From Variovorax paradoxus (GTDB taxonomy: Bacteria > Pseudomonadota > Gammaproteobacteria > Burkholderiales > Burkholderiaceae_C), in NCBI RefSeq assembly GCF_030811855.1, contig NZ_JAUSRN010000003.1, positions 186,001 to 250,000 of the forward strand: a DNA stretch of 64,000 bases, in the 5' to 3' direction. The notes under the pieces are model-generated. The model saw only the letters and a list, made by a program, of their open reading frames with translations. It did not search any database and was not told the origin of the DNA. Position 1 is the first letter of the stretch, and each line of letters starts with the position of its first letter. Both the position numbers and the translations under genes were made by a program. Shown piece by piece: positions 34,923 through 43,442 of the stretch.

Positions 34923-36506
34923 TCAGGTGCAGCTGCCGGCCTTCGGTGTGCGCAGCAGCGCTTGCCCCGCGCCAATGCCGGTGGGCTTGCCGCCATCCAC
35001 CGCGAGCCGGCCGTTCACCAGCACCGTGACCACGCCCTCGGACAGCAGCGCAGGCTGCGTGTAGGTGGCCCGGGCGGCATAGCGCGAGGGGTCGAACACG
35101 ACCACGTCGGCGTAGTAGCCCGGCCGCAGGTGCCCGCGCTGCTTCAGCCCCAGCGTGTCGGCCGTCAGCGATGAACTGCTGTGGATGAATTGCCCGAGCG
35201 AGATGGTGTGTTCCTTCACGACGTACTGGTCGTACTTGCGCGCGAAGGTGCCGTAGGCGCGCGGGTGGCCCAGCGAAGAGTCGGACGAGGTCATGACCCA
35301 TGGCCGCTTCATGAACGCGCGCACGTCGTCGTCGCTCTGGTTGAACGACGCGATCATCAGGTCACCGTCACGCAGCACGGCAATGGCAGCATCCACCGGA
35401 TCGGCATTCGAGGCCTTGGCCACGTCGGCCAACGTCTTGCCGACGTACTTGGTGCTGCCGGCCGAAAACAGGATCGTCTCGGGGCCGCCGCGCAGGCGCA
35501 GGTTCTCGCGCATGCCGGTTCGCAGGCGCTCCTGCACCGACGCATCGTCGAAGCGCTTGAGCATGGCCTCTCGGCCGCCGTCGACGGCCCATGGCGGCAC
35601 CAGCGCGGCCGAGAAGCGCGTGCTCGATGCCGTCCACGGATAGTGGTCGGCCGTGATGTCGAGCCCGGCGGCACGCTCCTTCTCGATGCGGCGGATGATG
35701 TCGCCGCTCTGGCCCTGCACGTCCACGCCCAGCGCCTTGATGTGCGCCACGTGCACCGGCAGGCGGGCTTCGCGGCCGATGCGGATCACTTCCTCGATGG
35801 CGCCCTTCAGTCCGATGTTGTACATCGACTCGTCGCGGATGTGGCTGTCGTAGAGCCCGCCGTGCCGGGCCGCGACCTTCGCGAGCTCGATGACCTCCTC
35901 GGTCTTCGAGAAATTCTGCGGCGGATAGAAAAGACCGGTCGATAGGCCCAGCGCACCGTCGCACATGGCCCGGCTCACGTGCTGGCGCATCGCGTCGAGC
36001 TGCTCGGGCGTGGGCGTGCGATTGGCTTCGCCGAGCTGGCTGATGCGCACCGGGCCGAATCCCACGTACATGGCCACGTTGGTGCCCACGGGCGCCGAGC
36101 GCAACCGCTTCGTCTGCGCCGCGATGTCGAAGCCGCCGAAGCCGTCGTTGCCGATCACGGCAGTGGTGACGCCCTGGGTGAGAAAGGGAATGTTCAGGCG
36201 CTTCTGCGGATCGGTGGAATGCAGGTCGGAATCGGCGTGGGTGTGCGCGTCGACGAAGCCCGGCGCCACGATCATGCCCGTGGCGTCGATGGTCCGCCGC
36301 GCGCTGAATTGCGCCGGCGCCTTCGGGCCGGCGAAGATGATGCGGTCGCCCAGGACGCCGACGTCGCCCACGATGGGCTCGTTCGAATCGCCGGTGTAGA
36401 CGGTGCCGCCGCGCAGCAGCAGGTCGAGCTCGACCGGGGCATCGGCGGCGGATGAAAGACCCGCCAGGGCCGCGAGCGCGGCGAGCACGACAACTGATTT
36501 CTGCAT
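34923..36506 (-). CDS. Exported N-acyl-D-amino-acid deacylase-like amidohydrolase
   Basis: 527-residue metal-dependent hydrolase with a signal peptide (MQKSVVVLAALAALAGLSSA). The metal motif APGFVDAHTHAD ends at 92, and RDESMYNIGLKGAIEEVI and VHVAHIKALGV are typical of D-aminoacylases. Most D-aminoacylases are cytoplasmic, so the signal sequence is unusual and suggests processing of periplasmic D-amino acid derivatives or peptidoglycan fragments. The start at 36506 is chosen for the signal peptide. Confidence 0.85.
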   Translation of the reverse strand: MQKSVVVLAALAALAGLSSAADAPVELDLLLRGGTVYTGDSNEPIVGDVGVLGDRIIFAGPKAPAQFSARRTIDATGMIVAPGFVDAHTHADSDLHSTDPQKRLNIPFLTQGVTTAVIGNDGFGGFDIAAQTKRLRSAPVGTNVAMYVGFGPVRISQLGEANRTPTPEQLDAMRQHVSRAMCDGALGLSTGLFYPPQNFSKTEEVIELAKVAARHGGLYDSHIRDESMYNIGLKGAIEEVIRIGREARLPVHVAHIKALGVDVQGQSGDIIRRIEKERAAGLDITADHYPWTASSTRFSAALVPPWAVDGGREAMLKRFDDASVQERLRTGMRENLRLRGGPETILFSAGSTKYVGKTLADVAKASNADPVDAAIAVLRDGDLMIASFNQSDDDVRAFMKRPWVMTSSDSSLGHPRAYGTFARKYDQYVVKEHTISLGQFIHSSSSLTADTLGLKQRGHLRPGYYADVVVFDPSRYAARATYTQPALLSEGVVTVLVNGRLAVDGGKPTGIGAGQALLRTPKAGSCT

Positions 36507-36621
36507 GGGCGAGCGATCCGGAGAAATGTGAAGCGGGCAGTTTAGGAGTCGCTCCCGCGCACCGTTAATTCCTTTTGCGATACGCCCCATGACCGGAAGG
36601 CATGGCCTCTTTCTGCCCCAC

Positions 36622-37980
36622 TCAGAGCCGCGATGCCAGTTGTTCGAGCCCGAGCCGCGCATAGACGGCACTGGCCTGTCGCCTCAGGCGCAGCGACTCG
36701 GGCTGGCCGTTGAACTGCTGCTGCAGGATGCCTTGCGCACCCGTGAGCGTGGCCTGGCTGCCGGCGCGCACGAGGGCGTCCAGGTACACCTGCTCGAACA
36801 GGTCGCGCTGCGCGTGGCTGCCGCCAATCTCGAGCAGCCGCGGCAAGGCCATGCCCAGTCCTTCGATGGCGGAAGCGAAATCGCCGCGCGCATGCGCAAC
36901 CAGGCCGCGCGCGGCCGGCATGCACACGTGCTCCCAGGCGGCGCGCGCGGAGAGCGGCGCGTGTGGCGCATGGGCTTCGATGTTGCGCAGCAGCGCATCG
37001 GCCTCGGGGCGGCCCGCGCGGGCCAGCCCGTACAGATACTGCAGGTCGAGAAAGGGCAGCACGTGGTCGGCCGTGCGCTGCACAAGGTAGCCGCTGACGT
37101 CGTCCCATCGCGCACCGACGTCGATGTCCGCAAGTTCGAAGCGCGCGAGCAGCGAGACGGCGCCGATCTGGTCCTGCGAGTAGTCCTTCACCACGCCCCA
37201 CACTTCGCGGTCGTACACCGCAAGGGCCTCGGTATCGTGCCCAAGCTCGATGAGGAACAGCGCCACGTGCCACCAGTTGTGCGTGACCATGAACGAATTG
37301 AGCCCGGTCCAGGTCTCGCTGACGCCCTGCATGAACGCCAGGCCTTCGGAGAGCCGGCCTTCGGTGAGCATCACATGCGCCAGCGCGTGGTGCGCCCAGG
37401 GTTCCTTGCGGCACATGCCGATGGCGTGGCGGGCGCTGGCCTCGGCGTCGCGCATCAGGTGGCACTGCTCGTAGCCGAACGCGGCCATGCCGTGCAGGTA
37501 GGGCACATCGGCGGCAGCCGGCAGCGCAGCGAGCGCCAGGCGCAGCATGCCGGGGCAATCGCCGGTATTGAAGCAGTGGTACTGCCCCAACTTCACCGAG
37601 ACGAGGTCGCGCGGATGCTCCCGCGCCTGCTCCGCGTGCAACGCAATGGCCTTGGCGATGTCGCCCTCGGACCAAGCCTGGATGGCCGCTATGTAGCGCT
37701 GCTCGCGCGGCGTGGCGCGCGCCATCCCGGCGCGCGCCTTGTCGAGGAAGGGCCGTGCGTTGGCCGCGGCCTCGCGCGATTCCGCAAAAAGGTGCAGCGT
37801 CGCGCAATAGGCTTGGGCGATGGGGCTTGCGTCGCGGTCGGCCAATGCAAGCAGGTTGACCGCGCGCGCCTCGGTCGAAACGAAGCCCAAGACGAAGTCG
37901 TCGACGAGCGGCAGGCTGGCGGCATCGTCGAGCGTGAGCGGGTTGCCGAAGCTGTCGGCATGCAGGGTTGCGGGGGGCAT
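36622..37980 (-). CDS. TPR protein, TTC38-like family
   Basis: 452-residue soluble helical protein. Repeated helix pairs such as AIALHAEQAREHPRDLVSVKLGQY and WAHHALAHVMLTEGRLSEGLAFM, plus the VTHNWWHVALFLIELGHDTEAL segment, match the tetratricopeptide repeat protein 38 family. Function is unknown. The 115-bp gap before it (36507-36621) contains no gene that I can see. The longer frame above 37980 covers the tautomerase end and is not used. Confidence 0.82.
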   Translation of the reverse strand: MPPATLHADSFGNPLTLDDAASLPLVDDFVLGFVSTEARAVNLLALADRDASPIAQAYCATLHLFAESREAAANARPFLDKARAGMARATPREQRYIAAIQAWSEGDIAKAIALHAEQAREHPRDLVSVKLGQYHCFNTGDCPGMLRLALAALPAAADVPYLHGMAAFGYEQCHLMRDAEASARHAIGMCRKEPWAHHALAHVMLTEGRLSEGLAFMQGVSETWTGLNSFMVTHNWWHVALFLIELGHDTEALAVYDREVWGVVKDYSQDQIGAVSLLARFELADIDVGARWDDVSGYLVQRTADHVLPFLDLQYLYGLARAGRPEADALLRNIEAHAPHAPLSARAAWEHVCMPAARGLVAHARGDFASAIEGLGMALPRLLEIGGSHAQRDLFEQVYLDALVRAGSQATLTGAQGILQQQFNGQPESLRLRRQASAVYARLGLEQLASRL

Positions 37981-38011
37981 GGCGCCATGGTGCCACGCCC
38001 CGCCGCAAGCT

Positions 38012-38410
38012 TCAAACGCCCGCTTGCTGGTGGCGGTACTCCTGCGTCTTGCCGCCATAGCCGTAGGCCGCGCCGCGCGCGTCGATCACGTGGATGTACG
38101 ACACCTCGTGCAGGTTGGGCCGCAGCCGCGCCATAGCGGCATGCACCTCGCGCAGGTAGCGCGCCTTCTCGGCCTTGGTGTTGGTTTCGTCGGTGATGCT
38201 GATGTCGAGGTGGAACGCCGACTTGCCGAGCGAGGACAGCGACTGCCCGCCGATGAACCAGGTGTCGGCGGCGATGTACTGCACCGTGATAGCGATCACC
38301 GGCAGCTGCTTGCCGAGCACGCTTTGGGTCAACTCGGCGACCACGTCGACGGTCTTGCGCGTGAGCTGGGCATCGGGTTCGCCCGAGAGGTGGACAACGA
38401 TATGCGGCAT
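38012..38410 (-). CDS. Tautomerase family protein
   Basis: 132-residue protein beginning MPHIVVHLSG, so that proline becomes residue 1 after removal of methionine, the catalytic base of the 4-oxalocrotonate tautomerase superfamily. It is about twice the length of classical 62-residue 4-OT monomers and closer to fused-length members. The start at 38410 is preferred over 38422 because only it exposes the proline. It is divergent from a LysR gene that likely controls it. Confidence 0.83.
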   Translation of the reverse strand: MPHIVVHLSGEPDAQLTRKTVDVVAELTQSVLGKQLPVIAITVQYIAADTWFIGGQSLSSLGKSAFHLDISITDETNTKAEKARYLREVHAAMARLRPNLHEVSYIHVIDARGAAYGYGGKTQEYRHQQAGV

Positions 38411-38462
38411 CTGGAACTCCATGAATGAGTGAACGATGGGGAGATTGTGGAGAGTGGCTATC

Positions 38463-38507
38463 CATCGGAAAAGCGGGAAGATATGATGGATGTCATCGGT
38501 TAAGCGG
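38463..38507. promoter_or_regulatory. Paired direct repeats in LysR/tautomerase intergenic region
   Basis: CATCGGAAAAGCGG (38463-38476) and CATCGGTTAAGCGG (38494-38507) match at 12 of 14 positions with a 31-bp period, close to three helical turns. They lie within the divergent promoter region, just upstream of the LysR start. This spacing suits recognition of two half-sites on one DNA face by a LysR-type regulator. Confidence 0.55.
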
Positions 38508-38517
38508 ATAGATCGCC

Positions 38518-39387
38518 ATGCAGAACTTTGACCTGGAACAGCTTCGCACCCTGGCCGCGGTGATCGAGGCTGGCAGCCTCACGGCGGCCGCTCCGCGCGT
38601 GTTCCTCTCGCAGTCGTCGGTCAGCGAGCAGATACGCAAGCTGGAGGAGCGGGCCGGGCAGTCGCTGCTCACGCGCAGCAAGGCCGGCGTGCTGCCAACC
38701 GAGGCGGGCACACGGCTCCTGACCTATGCGCGCCGCATCCTCGCGCTCAGCGACGAGGCATTTCGCGATCTGCATGGTGAGAGCCTGCATGGCGAGCTAC
38801 GGCTTGCGGTGACCGACTACTTTCGCCCGGGCGATCTCACGCGGCTGCTTGGGCGCCTAGGCCAGAGCTATCCGAAGGTGCGGCTGAACGTGAGCATTCT
38901 GAAGAGCGATGCGCTGCGGCTCGCCTATGCGAATGGCGAGTTCGACGTAGGGCTGGCAATGAACATCACGGGTGCGACCTCAGCGGCGGAGGGGGGTGCG
39001 AAGGCACCGGTGATCCGGCGCGAATCGCTGACGTGGCTCGGCGCAGCAGGCATGCGGTTGGCGCGCGGCGAGCCGGTTCGTCTGCTGGCATTGCCGGACA
39101 CCTGCTCGCTGCATCAGTACACCGTGGCGCTGTTGCGGCGGCGCCGGGTGCCATATGTGCTGGCGCATGTGGCGTCGGGCGTGGCAGGCTTGCAGTCGGC
39201 GCTGGCTGCGGGGCTGGGGGTCGCCTGCCTGAACGAGTCCGCGTTGTGTGACGGGGTGGTTCGGCTGGCGGCGCCGCACGGGTTGCCAGCGTTGCCCAGG
39301 GTCGCGTTCCAGTTCTTGCCCGCCCGCAGGGGCGAGACAGAGTTTGTGACCCGAGCTCGGGAAATGCTGGCGACGCACCTGGTGTGA
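38518..39387 (+). CDS. LysR-family transcriptional regulator
   Basis: 289-residue LysR protein. The helix-turn-helix covers SLTAAAPRVFLSQSSVSEQIRKLEERAG near residues 19-46, and a periplasmic-binding-like effector domain follows. It is divergent from the tautomerase gene, 107 bp away, with direct repeats between. It most likely regulates itself and the tautomerase, but the effector cannot be told. Confidence 0.9.
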   Translation: MQNFDLEQLRTLAAVIEAGSLTAAAPRVFLSQSSVSEQIRKLEERAGQSLLTRSKAGVLPTEAGTRLLTYARRILALSDEAFRDLHGESLHGELRLAVTDYFRPGDLTRLLGRLGQSYPKVRLNVSILKSDALRLAYANGEFDVGLAMNITGATSAAEGGAKAPVIRRESLTWLGAAGMRLARGEPVRLLALPDTCSLHQYTVALLRRRRVPYVLAHVASGVAGLQSALAAGLGVACLNESALCDGVVRLAAPHGLPALPRVAFQFLPARRGETEFVTRAREMLATHLV

Positions 39388-39423
39388 CACACGGGGTGGC
39401 GCGGGATTTGCGTGAAACCCGCC

Positions 39424-40050
39424 ATGGACGTGCCACAACCTACAACCCCACCGGATCTGCTGCGCCACTCCGGCTTCGACGACGCACAGGCCATTTTTTC
39501 GGGCACGCTGTTCGTTGCGATTGCCATGATGTTGTTCGGCCAGGCAGGTTTGCTCACGGGTGGAACGGCCGGGGTCGCATTTCTCTTGCACTACGCCACC
39601 GGCGTGAGCTTCGGAAAGCTGTTCTTCCTGGTGAACCTGCCGTTCTACTGGTTCGCATGGCGCCACATGGGGCGTGCCTTCACGGTCAAGACTTTCTTGG
39701 CCATCGCGCTGCTGTCGGCAATGACCGATTTGGCGCCGCGCTACATCTCGATCGATTCCCTTCACCCGGCCTTGGCAGCCGTGCTCGGCGGCTTGTTGCT
39801 GGGCACCGGCTGCCTGTTTCTCGCGCGCCATCGCGCGAGCCTGGGCGGCGCGACGGTGCTGACGCTGTACCTGCAAGAGAAACGCGGCTGGCCTGCCGGC
39901 AAGGTCCAGATCGGCATCGACTGCGCGGTGGTGCTGCTCGCGCTGTTCGTGATCCCGCCGCAGCGGGTGGGCGGGTCGGTGCTGGCGGCTGTGGTGATGG
40001 GGCTTTTCTTGTGGGTCAATCACAAGCCGGGGCGGTACGCTGCGACTTGA
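39424..40050 (+). CDS. YitT-family membrane protein
   Basis: 208-residue membrane protein with about five or six helices, matching the YitT/YczE-like family. The sequence includes FGQAGLLTGGTAGVAFLLHYATG and LLGTGCLFLARHRASLGGATVL, glycine-rich segments typical for the family. A GTG at 39412 would add four residues; neither start has a clear ribosome site. No function is assigned. Confidence 0.83.
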   Translation: MDVPQPTTPPDLLRHSGFDDAQAIFSGTLFVAIAMMLFGQAGLLTGGTAGVAFLLHYATGVSFGKLFFLVNLPFYWFAWRHMGRAFTVKTFLAIALLSAMTDLAPRYISIDSLHPALAAVLGGLLLGTGCLFLARHRASLGGATVLTLYLQEKRGWPAGKVQIGIDCAVVLLALFVIPPQRVGGSVLAAVVMGLFLWVNHKPGRYAAT

Positions 40051-40080
40051 GCTTGTTCAGGGCGCTATTGTTCAGGGCGT

Positions 40081-40174
40081 GTGCAAAGGCCACCGGGTAC
40101 TCCCCTCCGCGAATGTCCCCCGCCTTCGGCTCCTCCTTTATTTCGCTGCGGGGAGCACCCGGCGCCCTGTGCAC
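40081..40174. repeat. Inverted-repeat element, left unit
   Basis: Unit of 94 bp with 25-bp arms (40081-40105 and 40150-40174) complementary at 21 of 25 positions, enclosing a 44-bp core with CGCGAATGTCCCCC and CCTTTATTTCGCTGCG at its ends. The core recurs in inverted orientation at 40247-40292. A 12-bp direct repeat TTGTTCAGGGCG (40053 and 40068) lies just before it. No gene is seen in the 282 bp between YitT and the amidase. Confidence 0.85.
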
Positions 40175-40221
40175 TGGGGCATGCTGCTGGTGTACCGCTG
40201 ATCAACGACTGCTCTGAATCA

Positions 40222-40317
40222 CGCTCCCGCTGGCGGGGTGCCTTGCGCAGCGAAATAAAGGAGGAGGCCGCAGGCCGGGGGACATTCGCGGAGCAAGGTA
40301 CCCCGCCAGCGGGAGCG
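40222..40317. repeat. Inverted-repeat element, right unit
   Basis: Unit of 96 bp with 25-bp terminal arms (40222-40246 and 40293-40317) complementary at 24 of 25 positions, enclosing the same core as the left unit on the opposite strand, with an internal GGCCGCAGGCC hairpin. The arms differ in sequence from those of the left unit but stay paired. It ends 16 bp from the amidase stop codon and could fold in the 3' untranslated RNA. Confidence 0.88.
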
Positions 40318-40332
40318 CGCCCGGAATGAATC

Positions 40333-41754
40333 TCAACCTCGAGGCACCACCGGCCAGGGGCGCTGCGGCTCCCGAATCTGTTCGAACGCACGCGACACGC
40401 GCAGCACGCCAAGGTCGTCAAAACGCTTTCCAGCAATCTGCAGCCCGATTGGCAGTCCGCTGGCCGAGTACCCGCAGTTCACCGAGGAAGCCGGCTGCTC
40501 CGACATGTTGAACGGGACCGTGAACCCGATGTGTTCCAGCGGCCGCAATGGGTCATTCGTAGGCGAAGGCGCTTCCGCGGCCGCGGGCATGTTGGGCGAG
40601 ACCGGCGAGATCACGTAGTCGAAGCGCGCACACGCCTGCACCGCCGCCACGCGCGTTGCGTGGAACTGGCTGAAGCTGCGGAACACGTGCTCGCCGCTGA
40701 ACTCGGCCGCGCTCTCGGCCCATTCGCGAATGTAGGGCAGCACCTTGGCACGCTGATCGGCACGCAGCGCCTTCATGTCCACCAGCGAGCGCATGCGCCA
40801 CAGGTGGTCCATGCCGTCCAGCATGGCTTGCGACATGAACGGCTGCATGGTTTCGACGATTGCGCCGGCTTTTTCGAACAGGCGCGCCGCATGCTCAACC
40901 GCCGCCTGGATTTCGGGCTCGACCGCGAGGCCGCATCCTGCGTCCAGCAGCAGGCCGATGCGCAGCCCCCGCAGATGGTCCGGCGATACGTCGAAGGCGG
41001 CCCAATCGATTTCCTGCGGCGGCAGGCTCATGCTGTCGCGCGCGTCGGGCTTGGAGAGCACCTGCATCATCAGCGCGGCGTCACTCACGCTGCGGGTCAT
41101 CGGCCCCGCGGCGCGGCCCATGTAGGGTGGATCGATCGGGATGCGGCCCAGGCTCGGCTTGAGCGTGAAGATGCCACACCAGCTCGCGGGCAACCTCAGC
41201 GACCCGCCGATGTCGGTGCCGATGTGCAGCGGGCCATAGCCCGCGGCAGCCGCCGCACCGGCACCGGCGCTCGAGCCGCCCGGCGTCTTGCGGAGATCCC
41301 AGGGATTGCGCGCCAGCTTGTGAAAGCTCGAGAGCCCCGAAGACAGCATGCCGTAGTCAGGCATGGTGGTCTTGCTCACGATCACCGCGCCGGCTTCCTT
41401 CAGGCGCGCGGCAGGCGGCGCGTCGGCAGCTGCCGGCTTCAGGTCGACAGCGGCCGTGCCGGCCGGCATCGGGTCGCCGCGGGTGGCAATGTTTTCCTTG
41501 ATGGTGGCCGGCACGCCGTCGAGCGGCCCGAGCGCTTCGCCGCGTTGCCAGCGCGCTTCCGAGGCGCGCGCCTGCTCGAGCGCGGCTTCGGGCCTGAAGA
41601 GCCAGGTGGCCTGCAGCTGCGGTTCCCAGCGCTCGATGTGCGCGATGACGGCCTGCGTGACCTCAACCGGCGACAGCCGCTTGTCGCGGTAGGCGGCCGA
41701 GAGTTCCTGCGCGGAGAGGTCGTTGAGCGAAGAAGAAGACACGTCGGCGCTCAT
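40333..41754 (-). CDS. Amidase (amidase signature family)
   Basis: 473-residue amidase signature enzyme. The catalytic Lys86 (ATIKEN), cis-serine Ser161/162 (GGSSAG) and nucleophile Ser185 (GTDIGGSLRLPA) are present. It hydrolyses a carboxylic amide to acid and ammonia; substrate is not evident. It is the last gene of the leftward ABC transporter operon and its start overlaps the stop of the binding-protein gene (ATGA), which suggests that it acts on the imported compound. Confidence 0.92.
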   Translation of the reverse strand: MSADVSSSSLNDLSAQELSAAYRDKRLSPVEVTQAVIAHIERWEPQLQATWLFRPEAALEQARASEARWQRGEALGPLDGVPATIKENIATRGDPMPAGTAAVDLKPAAADAPPAARLKEAGAVIVSKTTMPDYGMLSSGLSSFHKLARNPWDLRKTPGGSSAGAGAAAAAGYGPLHIGTDIGGSLRLPASWCGIFTLKPSLGRIPIDPPYMGRAAGPMTRSVSDAALMMQVLSKPDARDSMSLPPQEIDWAAFDVSPDHLRGLRIGLLLDAGCGLAVEPEIQAAVEHAARLFEKAGAIVETMQPFMSQAMLDGMDHLWRMRSLVDMKALRADQRAKVLPYIREWAESAAEFSGEHVFRSFSQFHATRVAAVQACARFDYVISPVSPNMPAAAEAPSPTNDPLRPLEHIGFTVPFNMSEQPASSVNCGYSASGLPIGLQIAGKRFDDLGVLRVSRAFEQIREPQRPWPVVPRG

Positions 41755-43238
41755 CCCCACGACAGGGCCGACAGGTCGTTCACGAAGATCGGGTTCTCCT
41801 TCCAGAGGCCCTTCACGTTCTTCTTCGCGATGGTCGGGAACTGCGGCTGGTAGAGGAAGCCGTTGGCCGCATCGGTGGCCAGCAGCTTCTGCGCTTCGCC
41901 CAGCAGCTTGTTGCGCTCGGCGGCGTTGCCCGTGGCCTTGATCTTGTCGAACAGCGTGTTGAAGGCCTTCGACTGGTAGCCCCAGTAGTAGTCGGGCTTG
42001 GCGTAGTTGCCTAGGTCGAAGGGCTCGACGTGCGAAATGATCGACAGGTCGTAGTCCTTGTTGCCGTAGGTGCCGCTCAGCCACTGCGCCCACTCGACGT
42101 TCTGCACCTTCACCGTGATGCCGATCTTGGCCAGCTGGGCCACGATCACCTCGCCGCCCTGGCGCGCATAGGGTGGCGGCGGCAGGGTCATGGTGAGTTC
42201 GAGAGGCGTCTTCACGCCGGCCTCCGCCAGCAGCTTCTTGGCTTTCTCGATGTCGAACGGATTGATCGCGGTGGTGTCGACATAGCCCGCAGCGCCCGGC
42301 ACGTAGTGGCTGCCAATCGGTACGCCGAAGCCGTCGGCCGCGCCTTCGATCACCGCCTTGCGGTCGATGGCCGCGAGGATGGCGCGGCGCACGCGCACGT
42401 CGTCCAGCGGCTTTTTCTTGTTGTTGATCGACAGGATGGTCTTGGCGCGCGAGCCGGCCAGGATGGTCTGGAACTGCGGGTTGTTCTTGAACTGCGGCAC
42501 CACGCGCGTGCCGATGCGCGTGAATACATCGACGTCACCGGCCAAGAGCGACGCGGCCTGCGCGGCGGCGTCGGCAATGAAGCGGAACGTGACCTTGTTG
42601 ATCTTTGCGGTGCCGGGGCTGCGGAAACCGTCCCACTTGCTGAGCGTGAGCGAAGAGCCCTTGGCCCAGCTGTCAAGCTTGTAGGGGCCGGTGCCGACCG
42701 GCTTGGTGGCATTGGTGTCGGCGCTCTTGGGCTCGACGATGACGGCGGTGGCCTGGCCCAGCACAAAGGGCAGGTCGGGGTCGATCTCCTTGTTGATGAT
42801 CACCACGGTGTAGTCGTCGACCACCTGCGTGCTCAGGTTCGCGAACGTGCGCTTGTCCTTGTTGGTGCTCTTCTCGCTGCCGGCCCGGTCGAAGGCGAAC
42901 TTCACCGTGTTGGCGTTGAACGGTTCGCCGTTCTGGAACTTGACGCCGCGCTTGAGCTTGAAGGTGTAGGTCTTCAGGTCGGGCGAGACTTCCCAGCTTT
43001 CGGCCAGGAGCGGCGTCACGTTGCCGTCGGCGTTGATCTTGGTGAGCGTCTCCAGGATGTTGTAGTGCACGACCTCGGCAATCGCGGCCGCGGCACCGGC
43101 GGTTGGATCGAGGCCCGGCGGCTCGAGCGCCATGCCAATCACGATGGCGTCCTTCCGTCCCTGCGCGATGCCGGCGACGGGAGAGGCCAGCGCAACAGTG
43201 GCGCCGGCGGTGGCAAGGAGGGTGCGACGGTTCAACAT
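41751..43238 (-). CDS. Peptide-type ABC transporter substrate-binding protein (second copy)
   Basis: 495-residue SBP_bac_5 family protein with an RR-containing signal (NRRTLLATAGATVALASP). Conserved segments are LLAESWEVSPDLKTYTFKLKRG, FQNGEPFNANTVKFAFDRA and KPVGTGPYKLDSW. It is a close paralogue of the gene at 43443, with long identical protein stretches and similar DNA. It should bind di/oligopeptide-like or amide solutes for the Dpp-type transporter upstream. Confidence 0.92.
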   Translation of the reverse strand: MLNRRTLLATAGATVALASPVAGIAQGRKDAIVIGMALEPPGLDPTAGAAAAIAEVVHYNILETLTKINADGNVTPLLAESWEVSPDLKTYTFKLKRGVKFQNGEPFNANTVKFAFDRAGSEKSTNKDKRTFANLSTQVVDDYTVVIINKEIDPDLPFVLGQATAVIVEPKSADTNATKPVGTGPYKLDSWAKGSSLTLSKWDGFRSPGTAKINKVTFRFIADAAAQAASLLAGDVDVFTRIGTRVVPQFKNNPQFQTILAGSRAKTILSINNKKKPLDDVRVRRAILAAIDRKAVIEGAADGFGVPIGSHYVPGAAGYVDTTAINPFDIEKAKKLLAEAGVKTPLELTMTLPPPPYARQGGEVIVAQLAKIGITVKVQNVEWAQWLSGTYGNKDYDLSIISHVEPFDLGNYAKPDYYWGYQSKAFNTLFDKIKATGNAAERNKLLGEAQKLLATDAANGFLYQPQFPTIAKKNVKGLWKENPIFVNDLSALSWG

Positions 43239-43442
43239 ACGTTGTGATCTCCGGAAAAACGGTGAGTGTGCGAATGACTGCTTCCAGTGTGCGGCCGCCC
43301 CGAATGGAGGCACGGCGGCACGAAGGAAGGACACGCAGCACGAAAGATGCCACGCGCGCAGCAAAGTCATTCTCTCGCAGCAGGCGCCTTGGCGCTGGGC
43401 CGCAGAGGCGGTTTTTCCTCGGGACGTTCCCGGATGCCCGCC

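Noticed and set aside
40081..40317. Insertion sequence remnant
   Set aside because: No transposase fragment or clear target-site duplication; the two units have different arms, unlike the ends of one element. A MITE origin is not fully excluded.
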